A DNA stretch of 64,000 nt, taken from contig BROE01000020.1 of NCBI GenBank assembly GCA_036571765.1, positions 17,274,181 through 17,338,180 on the forward strand. The letters run 5' to 3'. The translations under genes were made by a program, and so were the position numbers. Within the stretch, counting starts at the first letter, position 1; the number at the start of each line of letters is the position of its first letter. The DNA comes from Plecoglossus altivelis (taxonomy: Eukaryota; Chordata; Actinopteri; Osmeriformes; Plecoglossidae). The notes beneath the pieces are model-generated. The model worked only from the letters and a program-made list of their open reading frames with translations. It was not told the DNA's origin and made no database searches. This document shows, one piece after another, positions 21,278-34,280 of the stretch.

Positions 21278-23990
21278 GCACACATAGACAATCCCTCACC
21301 CTCTCTCTCCCTCGCACACAAGACACACACACACACCGCTTCAACACGCGCGCGCACGCACTGATGCATAATGTAACGGCACAGCTCTCTCCTCAGCATA
21401 CAGGGACTAAGCGTTTGCAGGAGAATGAAGGTGACTTATGATAGCGGAGCTCAGACAGCAGGCCAAGGCACATAGGCTGACTGGGCCGGGCCCTATAGGA
21501 ACAGAATAACAAGCAGGCCGGCCCTCATTCAGCAGCAGCAGCAGCTCTGCTGCACAGCTGGGAAGACCTAGGATGAGGTCTGATGAATGATATGATGCTG
21601 ATATAGTCCCTTCAACGGACCCGGGCTTCTGCAAGGGCTCAACGTGACAGAATAGAGATCCAATGCAACACAGCACTGTCCACACGGCCGATGGCTTGGA
21701 CTGGCAGAACATTACCATCAGGGCACACCAGGAACAGCAGTCCGTCTGTACAGGGCCAGCACTGTGACAGTAGTGAAATTACTCTCAGCCTAGGGGGTGG
21801 GTGGGTGGTGGTGGGGGTTGGGCGGGGTTAGAAAAGAAGGAGATGTCGTCATGTTGCGTTTCTGAGACCGGAACTGCAGCTGTAGTGGGAGTGTAGTGTA
21901 GCTGGCGCCAGGTTTTTACGACGGTGGCAGAGCCATGTGTTTCCACAGAGCTTCCAGCTTCCTGCTTGACGTGTTGCCTATGCTCTGCCATAACAACGCC
22001 AGGGATCAGTGCTTTCGTGCTGAACCTGTGCACAAATGGCAAGTTAAGACAGCTCTGACTGCAAAAAGAGGACGTTTACATACAGGGTGTTTTTCTACAC
22101 CAGATTCAAAATTTCACTCCAACGCGTTCTGAAATTGACCTCATTCGCAAACACAAGCATCGGTTTCACTCTCAGTCCTGTGAGTCCACATTATTATAAT
22201 ACAATTCTGTCGACAATTGAAGAGTGGCTGTACCAGTGTTGTATTTGTATTTTAACTTTCTAAATGGGTTATCCTCGCTGGCCTGCCTAAGGGAAGATCC
22301 CATTCAGCAGCCTAATGTGATTGTGTTCATCATAATCACACATTATTTTATAAAATAACCACCCAGTTTAGGGAGATTAGCCGTTCTGTGATGTTTTTGG
22401 GGGGCTTTGATCAGGCTAAAGATGCCCTAATATGATGTGACTTGTGTGTTCAGGGGTTTGGCTATAAGCTCTTGCAGAAAATCCATAGACAGAAGCTACA
22501 ATATCCAAACAAATTCAAGCCAGTCATGTGTGTCCTATCTGGCTTTGAAACGTCCCTGGGGCCAAACCAAATCTGTTTCTAAAAAGCACTTCACGTTGAA
22601 ACATTTCCAACGATTTTATCTCGGAAAAGAAGGTTTCTATCGCTCACCTTGGCGGAGTTTTAGGCCTGAACTCTCAAGCTTGTTGCAGCCAATTAAATTC
22701 CTTATTCTTTTTTTACTCTGAACTCCTAAAGCACCAACACCTTGATGATAGCGGGGTGCCAAGCTAGCCGCAGAGCAGCAGAGACGCAACAGACTTGTAC
22801 CGGTTCTGATAGTTCATCGTCAGTACAATGATCCGATTTCATAAACATTCGCGGAAGATCGGATGAATTCGAACGGATTTCAAAGCAGTAACGGAGCACC
22901 CTCGTTTGAGATTTGTGTGGAGAAACTGCTCGCTTCGCTTTGTAGTGCTGATGAATTAGCAGAGTAAGCTACGGCTAACTCAAAGTGCCAAGATGCGCCT
23001 CTGCAGGGAGTCTCATTATCGAAAATGGGAGTCCAAACGCGCAAAGAAAAAGTGACGTTTCTGCGTTGGGGGAGGGGGGTGGGGTTAATATGAATGCGCG
23101 TCAGAACGTTTCATAGTGTGTCTGAATTCTTTCTTTCGTAAAACAGCACCTAACTACAGTCAAACACTGAGCTACACCCACCCACCCATGGGCGAGCAAC
23201 AAGGACTATCTCACCAGCAAAAGCTGGCCATCGTCTCTTTCGTAACGCTGCTGTTGCATATAAACAATTTAACACTGGTCGAAACTTTGTCTAGGTTTGT
23301 TGTATTCACCTGGAGTAAAATAAACATTGACTTCTATCCTTCATCCATCTACAGTACCTATAAGTGGTTCCTGTTTGACGGATGAAGCAAAGATTCCTGT
23401 ATGACTGTCAGTGAGACGTATCCATCTTGAGGAACAATGATCGTTTCATTTGAAATGTATAGATTTCGGAGCCCCTCTGTCTTAGGGGCTTCTAAGTCGC
23501 TCAAGTGGGATTGGAAGCCTAACATCCAGAACGCCATTCATTCATCTCTACATGTCACAGTAGAGTTTCTTCCTGGCTAAGGTCAATCCAGGTTGAGAAA
23601 TGACTTTCACTACAATGACAATGACAAACTGGTTGTCGTTGCAAGCGTTGCCGTTTTCCAAATAAAGGTTCGACACGTCATACACATTCCTGCTGTGCCC
23701 GTTTTCTGCAGTGGTCACATTCTCTTGAGACTAGAATCCGATGACGATACTTGTGCTGTGTCCTTTCCTCTTCTTCATAAACTACAACAACATCCTTACC
23801 TCCGGTGAGAAGAGAGATTCGACCCCATGCCTGTGGGCACACGCTGGGTCACCATCGCTACACGGTCTACCCCAGTGGCATGATTTGTTTACACGTTAAA
23901 GGTGGTCCCTATGAAGCTCCACGCGTCGCCGACAGCATCACGGATCCAGCTGACCACTTCCATCTGTTCGCACTGACCCCACAGCTGTGG
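21277..23990. other. Intergenic unique sequence, no gene seen
   Basis: Mixed composition with a few open frames of 60-100 codons, none with recognisable domains or splice structure. Confidence 0.45.
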
Positions 23991-24058
23991 ACGTGTCACC
24001 AGCATGTGTACGTGTCACCAGCATGTGTACGTGTCACCAGCGTGTGTACGTGTCACCG
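23990..24058 (+). repeat. 19-bp tandem repeat, about 3.4 copies
   Basis: Unit GTGTCACCAGCATGTGTAC. The third copy has CGTG for CATG and the fourth is cut at GTGTCACC. Confidence 0.9.
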
Positions 24059-25620
24059 GGAGACAGGGCGGATGCGCTGCCGTTCTTTCCCCCGCTATTC
24101 AGAGAGCCTAACAAGACCAGAAGGGAGGAGAGATGGGGAGAGATGAGGAGGGAGGAGAGGAGAAGAGGTGGGGGGGGGGCATGGGGGTAGCTGCTGTTTC
24201 TCATAATTTATCATTTGTAACTAGTTGCTCTTTTTTTCCCTCCCACTCAATCCCTCGCTTCCCCTCATGTTCTCCCTCCCTCTCTCTCTGTTTCTCTCTC
24301 TCTGTGCTATGCTTTGCCTTCAAATCACTGTGTTAACTCTAATAGCATGTGGACCTTTGATAGGGTGGTGTCTGTATGTCATACATGGTTGAATGCCCAG
24401 CCATAGCATGTAATTGCGAGCACTATTGGGCTTTTAGTCATTACAAAGGATGTGTAATGCAGTATCTGAACCATGTGATGAAAACCAGAATGACCTGAAA
24501 GACCAGTATTTGAACATTCAGAATAGTGAAATGACTTGGTATGATTGAAGATGCTGAAAATCACAATTAAAAGGCTGGTATAAATGTCTGTCTAAAATCT
24601 CCATGTATTATATATACTGTATATTATATACATATGTTTTAATTTAGTATTATAATATCATTTTCATTCAAACATTTTCCAGAGACATCTGAACGTATTA
24701 TGTGATAAAGCTTAAAGCCTCACACAGACACTCAGAGTTGGGGGGGGGGGGGGGGGGGTGATCAATGATGTGACTTCTGCCAAAAATACAACAGGATGTA
24801 TGAGTCTGCAGACGGACCCTTCAGCTCCTGTTCCACCTCTAGATCTGGTTTCAGCTTGTTTTCTCCATTGTTTGTTATTTCGGCCCACGCCAACCCAATA
24901 TCAGACCCATCGATCCATTCTACTGTGGCTTTTCTGTTCCTAATCTTTATTGGAGCCATACATCTAGATAAATACATTTCCCTCCACCTAGGGCACAGTC
25001 TCCTGTAAAAACAAAATAATCAATATTTATGTGACGGTGTACTTTTCGAGCTTCGTTGCTAACCAGAGGAAAGACGCGAGGCCTTGCCCGGGCTATCGCT
25101 GACCTCCGTCTTCATAATCAGGAAGTCATCATTTACCTGGGGTAAGCTGTTGACGAAGAACCGCTTGTGAACTGCAGACTTGTATGAATACGATTCAGAC
25201 TTTAAGAAGGACCAGGTGGCACCATGAGCTACAAGGTTCCGGGAGGGGAGGGGGGGAGGGGGACCTGATCATCGACGTGTGAGAGATGCGTGAGAATATC
25301 CCTCGTACATCGCTGTAACCAGGTGTCGTAATCATGTTGATCTGTTGAAGCTGGCTTGGCTGGTAACATCACAAAAGCAGTGTAATCAACATCCATTTTC
25401 AGAGAATGAAGTCAGTCAGATAGTATGAGGGGTGGATTCACATTCGCATAAAGTACTGGTTGGTTCACACCACTAATGATGCAAATGACTACAGACTACT
25501 ACAATGACACAATCTACAGAAAGACAGGCAGAAAGTTAGCATTACCTTTATGGTACAGTTCATTGAGTTGTATGTATACAGATGTATATTTTTAGAATAA
25601 TACATACAGAATTGTCTGTT
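24059..25620. other. Intergenic sequence with short simple repeats, no gene seen
   Basis: Contains purine- and CT-rich runs at about 24120-24300 and a 19-base G homopolymer at 24740-24758. Otherwise unique and without a recognised gene. Confidence 0.5.
24740..24758 (+). repeat. Poly-G run, 19 bases
   Basis: Uninterrupted G homopolymer, prone to length error in assembly. Confidence 0.9.
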
Positions 25621-25650
25621 GAAGGTCATGCTTATGTAAGCATGACCTTC
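25621..25650. repeat. Perfect inverted repeat, 14-bp arms, 2-base centre
   Basis: GAAGGTCATGCTTA, then TG, then its exact reverse complement TAAGCATGACCTTC. It lies 145 bases before the large CAGTGA minisatellite. Confidence 0.95.
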
Positions 25651-25795
25651 ACATTCTCCACCCAGCACTTTCCCTCCAACCCTCCTCCCCAGGTAGAGAT
25701 GCACTGACTGTTGGTGCGTCTGTCACAAGCCCGTATACTATCCGACTGTAATTAACAGAAGGGACGGTGTTACTCCAGAAGGCACTGGGAAGTGA

Positions 25796-27930
25796 AGCAG
25801 GGATCAGTGTGCAGTGAATCAGTGAAACAGTGAGCAGTGAAGCAGTGAAACAGTGAAACAGTGAAACAGTGAAGCAGTGAAACAGTGAAACAGTGAAACA
25901 GTGAAACAGTGAAACAGTGAGCAGTGAAACAGTGTACAGTGAACAGTGAAACAGGGAGCAGTGAAACAGTGAACAGTGAAACAGTGAGCAGTGAAACAGT
26001 GAAACAGTGAGCAGTGAAACAGTGAGCAGTGAAACAGTGAACAGTGAAACAGTGAGCAGTGAAACAGTGAAACAGTGAAACAGTGAAACAGTGAGCAGTG
26101 AAACAGTGAAACAGTGAAAAGTGAAACAGTGAACAGTGAAACAGTGAAACAGTGAAAAGTGAAACAGTGAACAGTGAAACAGTGAAACAGTGAAAAGTGA
26201 AACAGTGAACAGTGAAACAGTGAAACAGTGAAAAGTGAAACAGTGAACAGTGAAACAGTGAGCAGTGAATCAGTGAAACAGTGAAACAGTGAACAGTGAA
26301 ACAGTGAGCAGTGAAAAGTGAGCAGTGAAGCAGTGAGCAGTGAAACAGTGAGCAGTGAAGCAGTGGGCAGTGACACAGTGAAACTGTGAGTTGTGAAACA
26401 GTGAACAGTGAAACAGTGAGCAGTGAAACAGTGTACAGTGAACAGTGAAACAGGGAGCAGTGAAACAGTGAGCAGTGAAGCAGTGAAACAGTGAAACAGT
26501 GAAAAGTGAAACAGTGAACAGTGAAACAGTGAAACAGTGAAACAGTGAACAGTGAAACAGTGAGCAGTGAAACAGGGAAACAGTGAGCAGTGAAACAGTG
26601 AAACAGTGAAACAGTGAACAGTGAAACAGTGAAACAGTGAGCAGTGAAACAGTGAAACAGTGAACAGTGAAACAGTGAAACAGTGAGCAGTGAAACAGTG
26701 AGCAGTGAAGCAGTGAAACAGTGAAACAGTGAAGCAGTGAAACAGTGAACAGTGAAACAGTGAAACAGTGAGCAGTGAAACAGTGAACAGTGAAACAGTG
26801 AGCAGTGAAACAGTGAACAGTGAAGCAGTGAAACAGTGAAACAGTGAAACAGTGAGCAGTGAAACAGTGAACAGTGAAACAGTGAAACAGTGAGCAGTGA
26901 AACAGTGAACAGTGAAACAGTGAGCAGTGAAACAGTGAGCAGTGAAACAGTGAACATTGAAACAGTGAACAGTGAAACAGTGAGCAGTGAAACAGTGAGC
27001 AGTGAGCAGTGAAACAGTGAGCAGTGAAGCAGTGAGCAGTGAAACAGTGAGCAGTGAAACAGGGAGCAGTGAAACAGTGAACAGTGAAACAGTGAAACAG
27101 TGAAAAGTGAAACAGTGAACAGTGAACAGTGAGCAGTGAAACAGTGAGCAGTGAAACAGTGAGCAGTGAAACAGGGAGCAGTGAAGCAGTGAAACAGTGA
27201 GCAGTGAAGCAGTGAGCAGTGAATCAGTGAAACAGTGAAACAGTGAGTTGTGAAGCAGTGAAACAGTGAACAGTGAAACAGTGAACAGTGAATAGTGAGC
27301 GGTGAAACAGTGAGCAGTGAAACAGTGAGCAGTGAAACAGTGAACAGTGAAACAGGGAGCAGTGAAACAGTGAGCAGTGAAACAGTGAAACAGTGAAACA
27401 GTGAGCAGTAAAACAGGGAGCAGTAAAACAGTGAGCAGTAAAACAGTGAGCAGTGAAGCAGTGAAACAGTGAACAGTGAAACAGTGAAACAGTGAGCAGT
27501 GAAACAGTGAGCGGTGAAGCAGTGAAACAGTGAGCGGTGAAGCAGTGAAACAGTGAGTAGTGAAACAGTGAACAGTGAAACAGTGAAACAGTGAGTAGTG
27601 AAGCAGTGAACAGTGAAACAGTGAGCAGTGAAACAGTGAACAGTGAAACAGGGAAACAGTGAGCAGTGAAACAGTGAAACAGTGAGCAGTGAAACAGTGA
27701 AACAGTGAGCAGTGAAGCAGTGAAACAGTGAATAGTGAGCGGTGAAACAGTGAGTAGTGAAGCAGTGAGCAGTGAAACAGTGAACAGTGAAACAGTGAAC
27801 AGTGAATAGTGAGCGGTGAAACCGTGAGCAGTGAAACAGTGAAACAGTGAAACAGTGAGCAGTGAAACAGTGAACAGTGAACAGTGAAACAGTGAACAGT
27901 GAAACAGTGAGCAGTGAAGCAGTGAGCATC
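25796..27930 (+). repeat. 2.1-kb minisatellite of mixed 7- and 8-bp CAGTGA units
   Basis: Almost 280 tandem units of CAGTGAAA (8), CAGTGAA (7) and CAGTGAG (7), with rare variants (CAGGGA, CAGTGTA, TAGTGAG, CGGTGA). The + strand has TGA in every unit. The - strand unit, TTTCACTG, can never form a stop, so two overlapping frames of over 700 codons run the length of the array. They encode only Phe/His/Cys/Ser/Leu/Thr/Val repeats and are not genes. Confidence 0.96.
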
Positions 27931-28545
27931 TGCCACTCAGCTATGAGAGAACGCTGTTCAGCCTTTGCAAGCACGCTGATACACTCCAATTAGAACTCTG
28001 TAGAAAGAATTCCATAGGCTGCTGCTTCTGTTTTAGTGTTTGCATGGGAGTTCTGCTGTTTGGTTAGTCTTACTGAAGTTAAAGGACACCACCACTCTGT
28101 GAAGGAAGGGGAATGTGTTACAGCAGGAAGATACACAGTGAGCACTAATGGTGTGGACTCAACATGCTTTTCTTTCCAGGGAACTCATGGTTCTTTGTGG
28201 CTCTAAGCCACACCTCAAATTCCTGAAAAGCACATCCGTTTTTTGAACTTTACATTTTCTTTACATTTGTGTAAATGTTGTTTTTTGTTTTTAAATGATC
28301 TTTTCTTGTGTTTATCCAGAGCTTCTGCCGGATGTGCATAGATCTATCTATTCCAGTGCAACTCCAAACCACTGAAAAAAGACCACAATATAAAAGTAAT
28401 GATCAAATCATGCAGAAACAAGAAGGTGGCAACACCTTATCTAACTCTCTAACCTGGACATGTGAGGTCTAAAAAAAGAAGTAACTCTGTCCAGTCCTAA
28501 GGTTTCTTAATAGTTCAGAAGTATTGTACAGTTTGTATGAATAAC
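27931..28545. other. Intergenic unique sequence, no gene seen
   Basis: Ordinary A/T-rich sequence after the minisatellite. Nothing recognised. Confidence 0.45.
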
Positions 28546-28700
28546 CAATCAAATCAAATGTATTTCACGTTATAGAGGAGCTGACGGATGCCAACATCCC
28601 AGAACCGACCCTAAACCCTCAAATAATACGAGGAGAATCTCCCCGAAAAAACATCAGAGAGAAAAACCAAACCTTGGGAGGAGCAGTTAGCGGGATCCTG
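28546..28700 (+). repeat. Dispersed repeat, family 2, copy on + strand
   Basis: Begins AAATCAAATGTATTTCACG and contains CCTAAACCCTCAAATAA and CATCAGAGAGAAAAACCAAA. Same block order as 18378-18525, more diverged. Confidence 0.55.
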
Positions 28701-30558
28701 TAACTAATGTGCTGGGCCAGAGAGAACACACAGTGCACAGTGTCTCTGTACCAGTAACAGGAGGGGTGATACAGCAGGGTTGCCCCAGGAAGGGGAGCCT
28801 GGCGAAGCAGCGTGAGTGGCGATGTCACGGAGAAGGGAAGAAAAAAAAAACACACACATCCAGAGTTCTCGAACGTGTGACAGCGGTGTCTCTCTCTGTT
28901 CTGGGGACAACGAGACTGAAGGGGGACTCGGGCAGAATGCCACCCCACACCAGGAAATGCTGCCACCAAACCATCTGTCTCCGGGCAGATGACACCAATC
29001 CTCTTGCACGTGTTTTGAACCTCACAAGGATGTGACTGTCATTGTTATTTAGAGAAACCGCCGGCAGTTTGTCAGACTGGATTCACACCCAGACAATGTG
29101 AGCTATCACGCTAGCACCCTTATCCCAGTTTCCGTAGCCCACAGTGATCTCTACACTGTCTCCAAGTTTCTGAAATAGATTAATCATGCCCCCATGTCAA
29201 GGCGTTCCCTAATTATATGTCCCATTGTAAAACACGGCACCATCCACAGAACTACAATACTGTTCAAGCCGGGTACTTCACTTCATTAATCTTCCGATGC
29301 ACTTTCACTACATGCACTACATGTGCTTTGGAATAAAGTGTTTTCAAAATAAAGTAAATCAATTCAAACCCTGAGGTAAAGGAAAACCAACAACAAGGAT
29401 ACTGTATTATAAAAAGCATGGAGGACCAGGGTCAAAAGAAATAACTGGCCCCAGGAGAAGAATACACCTTCAGGCTCTTTCAGATGTATATTGATCTGAA
29501 CCGGCCGTGAAGGTGTTGGCCATGCGTACTTGGAGGTCACGGCAGGAGGCTTGCCTCTCCATCCTCCGTCCCTCACCCAGCCACCCCTACCCACCGCACG
29601 GAAGGATATGTTTGTGCGTTAATTCGGCCGGTCTGATACACGCACGTGTCTGAACCCCTGAACGAAGGACAAGATTCTACTTGACTCCTGTGACCAGCTC
29701 GTGTTTGCACCAATCCGTCTTTGTTCTGGAGAGCATTGATTAAACGCCACGGCGCCGAAGGAAAGTTCAACACGCCTTCAGCGGCCGTGACCCAGAAGTC
29801 TTTGTAGTCTCGCCCAAGCGTTTAGCTGCAGACTTTGCAAAGTCGCTCGTACAGATTTTTCGTGAACGGCGCAGACGGAAAACGGACGGTCTGTTGCGCA
29901 ACGTTACGCCACGGGGCGTTCCCCCGTACGTGCATGCCTTGATGAGAAGCAGAACTGCACACACGGTAAACATCTCCACATCCAGCCCTGCTTTTGGGTC
30001 TCGTTTGCCTTGAAGTGTTTGAGTGGTGGAAACCTCGATCCGACTCTGAGACCAGCCAATAATTACATTCCTGACTGGGGTGAACACCGCTGACAGACCG
30101 CTAATGCATGGTGTTGATCTGCCACAGTGCCTTGTATGTGGATCGCATTAACTGGAAAGAAACAATGAAGACAATTAAGCTTCAGACACGTTTCGATTCA
30201 GAGTAAAATAAAAAAAAAGAAATAAAAAAAGCAACAAACTTGGCAATTGATTGAGCACAAAGGTTGTTTCGTTCTTCCACTACCTTTAAGTACCAAATAC
30301 TTCCCGGACTGAGTACAGAGGAGCGATTCGTGTCACTGAAGCAGAAGAGATCGCTAAGTACTCAAGTCTTAAGCCACGTTCTCCAGGGACGGAGTGAGCG
30401 GAGAAGTGACTTTGGAAGGTTCCCCCTCATTCTGATAGGTGGACTTCCTCCAGACAAGATCTCTGTTGTCGCTCCTCTCCGTGCCTGACTGGCTGGGTCC
30501 CTGGAGTCCCACTTCCTGTCTGGTGTGAAAAGCTCCTGGTAAAGGAACAGTCCTAACC
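28701..30558. other. Intergenic unique sequence, no gene seen
   Basis: No repeat family or recognisable exon. CpG content is moderately raised around 29570-29930 but no gene start is evident. Confidence 0.45.
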
Positions 30559-30586
30559 ACACACACACACACACACACACACACAG
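30559..30586 (+). repeat. (CA)n microsatellite
   Basis: About 14 uninterrupted CA repeats. Confidence 0.9.
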
Positions 30587-30663
30587 GGTGTTTTGCAGGC
30601 TCTGGGAATGCTATTTACAAAGAAGGTGTCAAATCTATAACAGGTCTAGCTACCTTGCTGAGC

Positions 30664-30712
30664 TACCCATCCATCTGTCCATTCATTTATTCATCCATCC
30701 ATCTATTCATTA
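30664..30712 (+). repeat. Degenerate (CATC/CATT)n tract
   Basis: CCATCCATCTGTCCATTCATTTATTCATCC-type pattern in tetranucleotide steps. Confidence 0.75.
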
Positions 30713-31639
30713 TTTTAGAGCGTGTCCTTAATTCGACCAATAAGACATATGCACATTTCCCCACCCTCAGCACTGCGGCGTGTCTCTGGTGAACCAGCGA
30801 TAACACCACCAGACCTCATTATAGCAGGGTTGAAATGGGGGCTCATCCCAACAGACAAAGACTGAAGGGCAATCAGCCCTCCAGGTCAACACCCACCCTC
30901 TCCCTCCATCTCCGGTCTACCAGGGTGGTCTGCCACTCACGGCCCCACGTCACTGCACTGCTCTGGGGTTCATGGATCAGAAGGAAGGGCTGGAAAGATG
31001 GAATAATGGGATGGAGGGAAGGAGGGATCAAAGAATGGAGGGATGGGCGGATGAAGAGGTGGAGGAAGGACGGGAGGGAAAAGAGATTGAGAGTTTGTCT
31101 TACTTTTGATCCCTCTGTATATGAAATAAAGATTACCCTTTATCAAACTTGGTGGAAAGACTGGCTGCCTGTCTTAGTTATATGGAGTGTTTGTAACATT
31201 TAACAACGCAATGTTAAACTGCCAGATCTACTGCAGACTGTTTTTTTTTAATCAAGAGCTTTTGTTTTCCAGAGGAAAGCCGTTTTTCTCACCGAGATGT
31301 ATTTTAAGTCGCATCGTAAACATGCTTGACATCTGGGCTTGCCATGGTGCACTTGTTTTAGCTTGCTTTGCAAGCTGCAAGTACATTTCTGGTGAGACGA
31401 GCCCACCTCCAATGTTTATTTGCAACAGAATCAACTCAGCTTCTCACAAGGGTAGACAAAACACTGCAGCTGACACATCCTCTGTTTTTCAAAGTCACCA
31501 GTCAAAAGCAAATGCTGTTACTTCAAAATATTGACAAAATGCTTTCTTGTAATCCTACAGCATACTCTAATTATAGTGCGCTAACAACATGACAGTACAC
31601 CGACTGCGTGATTGTTGTCATATTTGTACAGTATCCCTA
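30713..31639. other. Intergenic sequence, no gene seen
   Basis: Includes a purine-rich GGAAGG/GGATGG stretch at about 30975-31090. Otherwise unique, nothing recognised. Confidence 0.45.
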
Positions 31640-31947
31640 CATGCACGTGTGAGAGAATGTGTGAGAGTCAGTGAACGTGTGTGCTTGTGTATGCATGCGT
31701 GTGTACAAGTGTATTAGTGTGTAAGTGTGTGTATCTATGTGTGTGTGTCTGTGCATGTGTAAATGTGTGTATGTAAGTGTGTGTGTCTGTGCAGGTGTAA
31801 ATGTGTGTGTAAGTGTGTGTGTCTGTGCATGTGTAAATATGTGTGTAAGTGTGTGTGTCTGTGCATGTGTAAATGTGTGTGTAAGTGTGTGTGTCTGTGC
31901 ATGTGTAAATGTGTGTGTAAAAGTGTGTGTCTGTGCAAGAGTAAATA

Positions 31948-31980
<33 letters not shown>

Positions 31981-31985
31981 ACAGA
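31640..31985 (+). repeat. TG-rich array with a 36-bp higher-order unit
   Basis: From about 31750 the pattern AAATGTGTGTGTAAGTGTGT plus GTGTCTGTGCATGTGT repeats every 36 bases for five to six copies, then ends in a plain GT run. Confidence 0.88.
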
Positions 31986-32065
31986 CACACACATGGTCCT
32001 CCTGTTCAGCTGCCTCCCAGAGAGCAGCCATCTAGCAACTGCCAGAAAGTTATGAAAAGAAAGCC

Positions 32066-32325
32066 ACAACACACAGACACAACACACAGACACAACACAC
32101 AGCCACAACACACAGACACAACACACAGACACAACACACACAGCCACAACAGCATACGGCAACACACACACAACAACACTCACAACATACACGACAACAC
32201 ACACAACAACACACACAGCCACAACAACACCATCACAACACGCACAACAACAACACACACAGCCACAACAACACCATCACAACAACACACACAGCCACAA
32301 CACACCATCACAACAATACAGCAAC
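32066..32325 (+). repeat. ACAACACACAGCC/GAC repeat array
   Basis: About 13-base units of ACAACACACAGAC early on, then ACAACAACACCATCACAACA-type units. Confidence 0.85.
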
Positions 32326-32807
32326 ATTCATGACAGGTGGACGAGGACCTCTGGTGTTTTTGTCTGGATGCACGTTACTCTAGACACATTACAGTCCAGC
32401 ACACAGACGAACACTAAACCATAGGAGTGCCATTGGCATGAATTATGTATTTTAAGCACATCAATTTCCTAAGTCTGGCACTTCGAGGTCACTGGAGGGC
32501 ACCGAGAATGCTGAACAGACGGCTTGGCCACCCATCTTCCTCCCCTGTCTGTATAGATATGTACAGGATATATGTACTTTATATATATATAATAAGGTCT
32601 TCATGCGTACCCCCAAAAGTAGCTGACTGTGTGTGTGGGTTGAGAAGATGAATTGTTTGCCACATGCTCTTTTGAATCAAAGGCGATCGGTAGGCTCTGC
32701 TTTAATCAGATTTCATGCCGACCCCACTTATCTTCGTGGGCTATTGTTTAAAACCTGTCATTCCTGATACGACGGGCAACAGTGTTACAGTATCCCTCAA
32801 AATCCCT

Positions 32808-32975
32808 ACACACACACGCACACACACATATATACATACACACATAGATGTACACACACACACACATACACACACATACATGTACACACACATATACACA
32901 CATACACACAAACATATACACCCACATACACACAAACATACATACACACACATATGCACAGACACACACCCACAT
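32808..32975 (+). repeat. (CA)n/(CATA)n array
   Basis: CACACA with regular TACA, TATA and AACATA interruptions. Confidence 0.9.
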
Positions 32976-33575
32976 ACACTTCATTCCTAAATATGCCAGA
33001 ACACAACAACAGCACTGGACATGCAGTACTGCACTGCAGACCTGCTGTTTGCAAACACTGTCAAATTCTTGGGTGCGCTCGATTTGTCTCTACCAGCTGC
33101 ACTGCGACGGATGTCTCAAAGTGACCAAGCTCCACTGTAAATGTTGATTGTGAGACAAGTCAGCTGCTTATCCTTTGCTCGTTATGTAATGAGTTCGTAA
33201 CGACTTGACATCTGACTGACCTTGGGCTCATGAGTGCTGCCTTGAAGAAGCGTGTTTCAGATCCGTCCCTGCGTCTGTCAGCGAGATGGAAGTTTCCCGT
33301 GGGATTAGCCATTCATTTGTGATAGACAAACTGTGTGAAACCAACCCTGGAATGGCTACAATGCAGCCAGTCAGCAATTCATGCTTTATTAATGCACCAC
33401 TTTCAGTACTAATATTCCCTCCAGTTGAACAGAGATGTTTACAGATGGATCCATAGCCTGCGGTGTATTGCTCCCTGGGCATTCCAGGGAGGCGGAGCCA
33501 GAAGGACACCCAGGTTGTGTCATTATACCAGAGGTGTGGTTGGCTGAGGTTCACAACCTGGCCTGCAAACCTGCT
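32976..33575. other. Intergenic unique sequence, no gene seen
   Basis: No recognised gene. The splice-like CAGATGT near 33430 has no coding context. Confidence 0.45.
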
Positions 33576-33613
33576 TGTCTGTGTGAGTGTGCTGGCATGT
33601 GTGAGTGTGCTGG

Positions 33614-33650
<37 letters not shown>

Positions 33651-33735
33651 GGGAGGGGGGTTGGGGGTGTGTGGGTGAGTGACAAGGTAACAGAGGGAGC
33701 TGTGTGTAGATGTGTGTGTAAATGTGTGTGTGTTG
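33576..33735 (+). repeat. GT-rich array with GTGAGTGTGCTGGCAT repeat
   Basis: Two copies of GTGTGAGTGTGCTGGCAT lead into a GT run of about 36 bases and then degenerate GTGTGTAGATGTG. Confidence 0.85.
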
Positions 33736-33989
33736 CGTGAGTGAGCAGGAGAGTGGGTGTTTGGACATTTGGAGTGACACAAAAAAACAGTTGTGTGCAT
33801 ACATGGCTGTGTGTACATGGGTGCAGGCATGTGTGATCATGTGTGTGTAGACGTGTGTGTGAGTGAGAGACAGAGAGCTCTATTTCCACTCTGTCCCTCA
33901 GGAGAGTCCATCACAGAATGAACATTCCCATTCTCTGATGTGTCTCAGTGTGAAATGACTGTCAGCTGACAGGGATCCCTCTCTGCTGC

Positions 33990-34280
33990 CTGATACACAC
34001 ACACAAGCACATACACACTTACACACACATATGCACACACAAGCAGAGTCACACTTACCTACACACAAGCACACACACACTTACACACATATACACACAC
34101 AAGCATACACACTTACATACACACACAAGCACATTCACACTTACACACACATATACACACACAAGCACACACATACACACACAGACAAGCACATACACAC
34201 TTACACACACATATATATACACACAAGTATACACACTTACATACACACACACAAGCGCGCACACACACACACACACACAT
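33990..34280 (+). repeat. CA-rich array with ACACTTACACACACATATAC units
   Basis: Recurring pattern of CACACAAGCACA, CACTTACACACA and CATATACACA, with a loose period of about 60 bases. Confidence 0.88.

Noticed and set aside
23805..24146. 113-codon His/Cys-containing frame
   Set aside because: Its C-terminal half is the 19-bp repeat read in rotating frames; the rest is not recognised.
25770..27989. Two overlapping - strand open frames of 739 and 705 codons
   Set aside because: They are the stop-free reverse strand of the CAGTGA minisatellite. The peptides are pure repeat in both frames, with no domain, and both frames being open together is expected from the unit.
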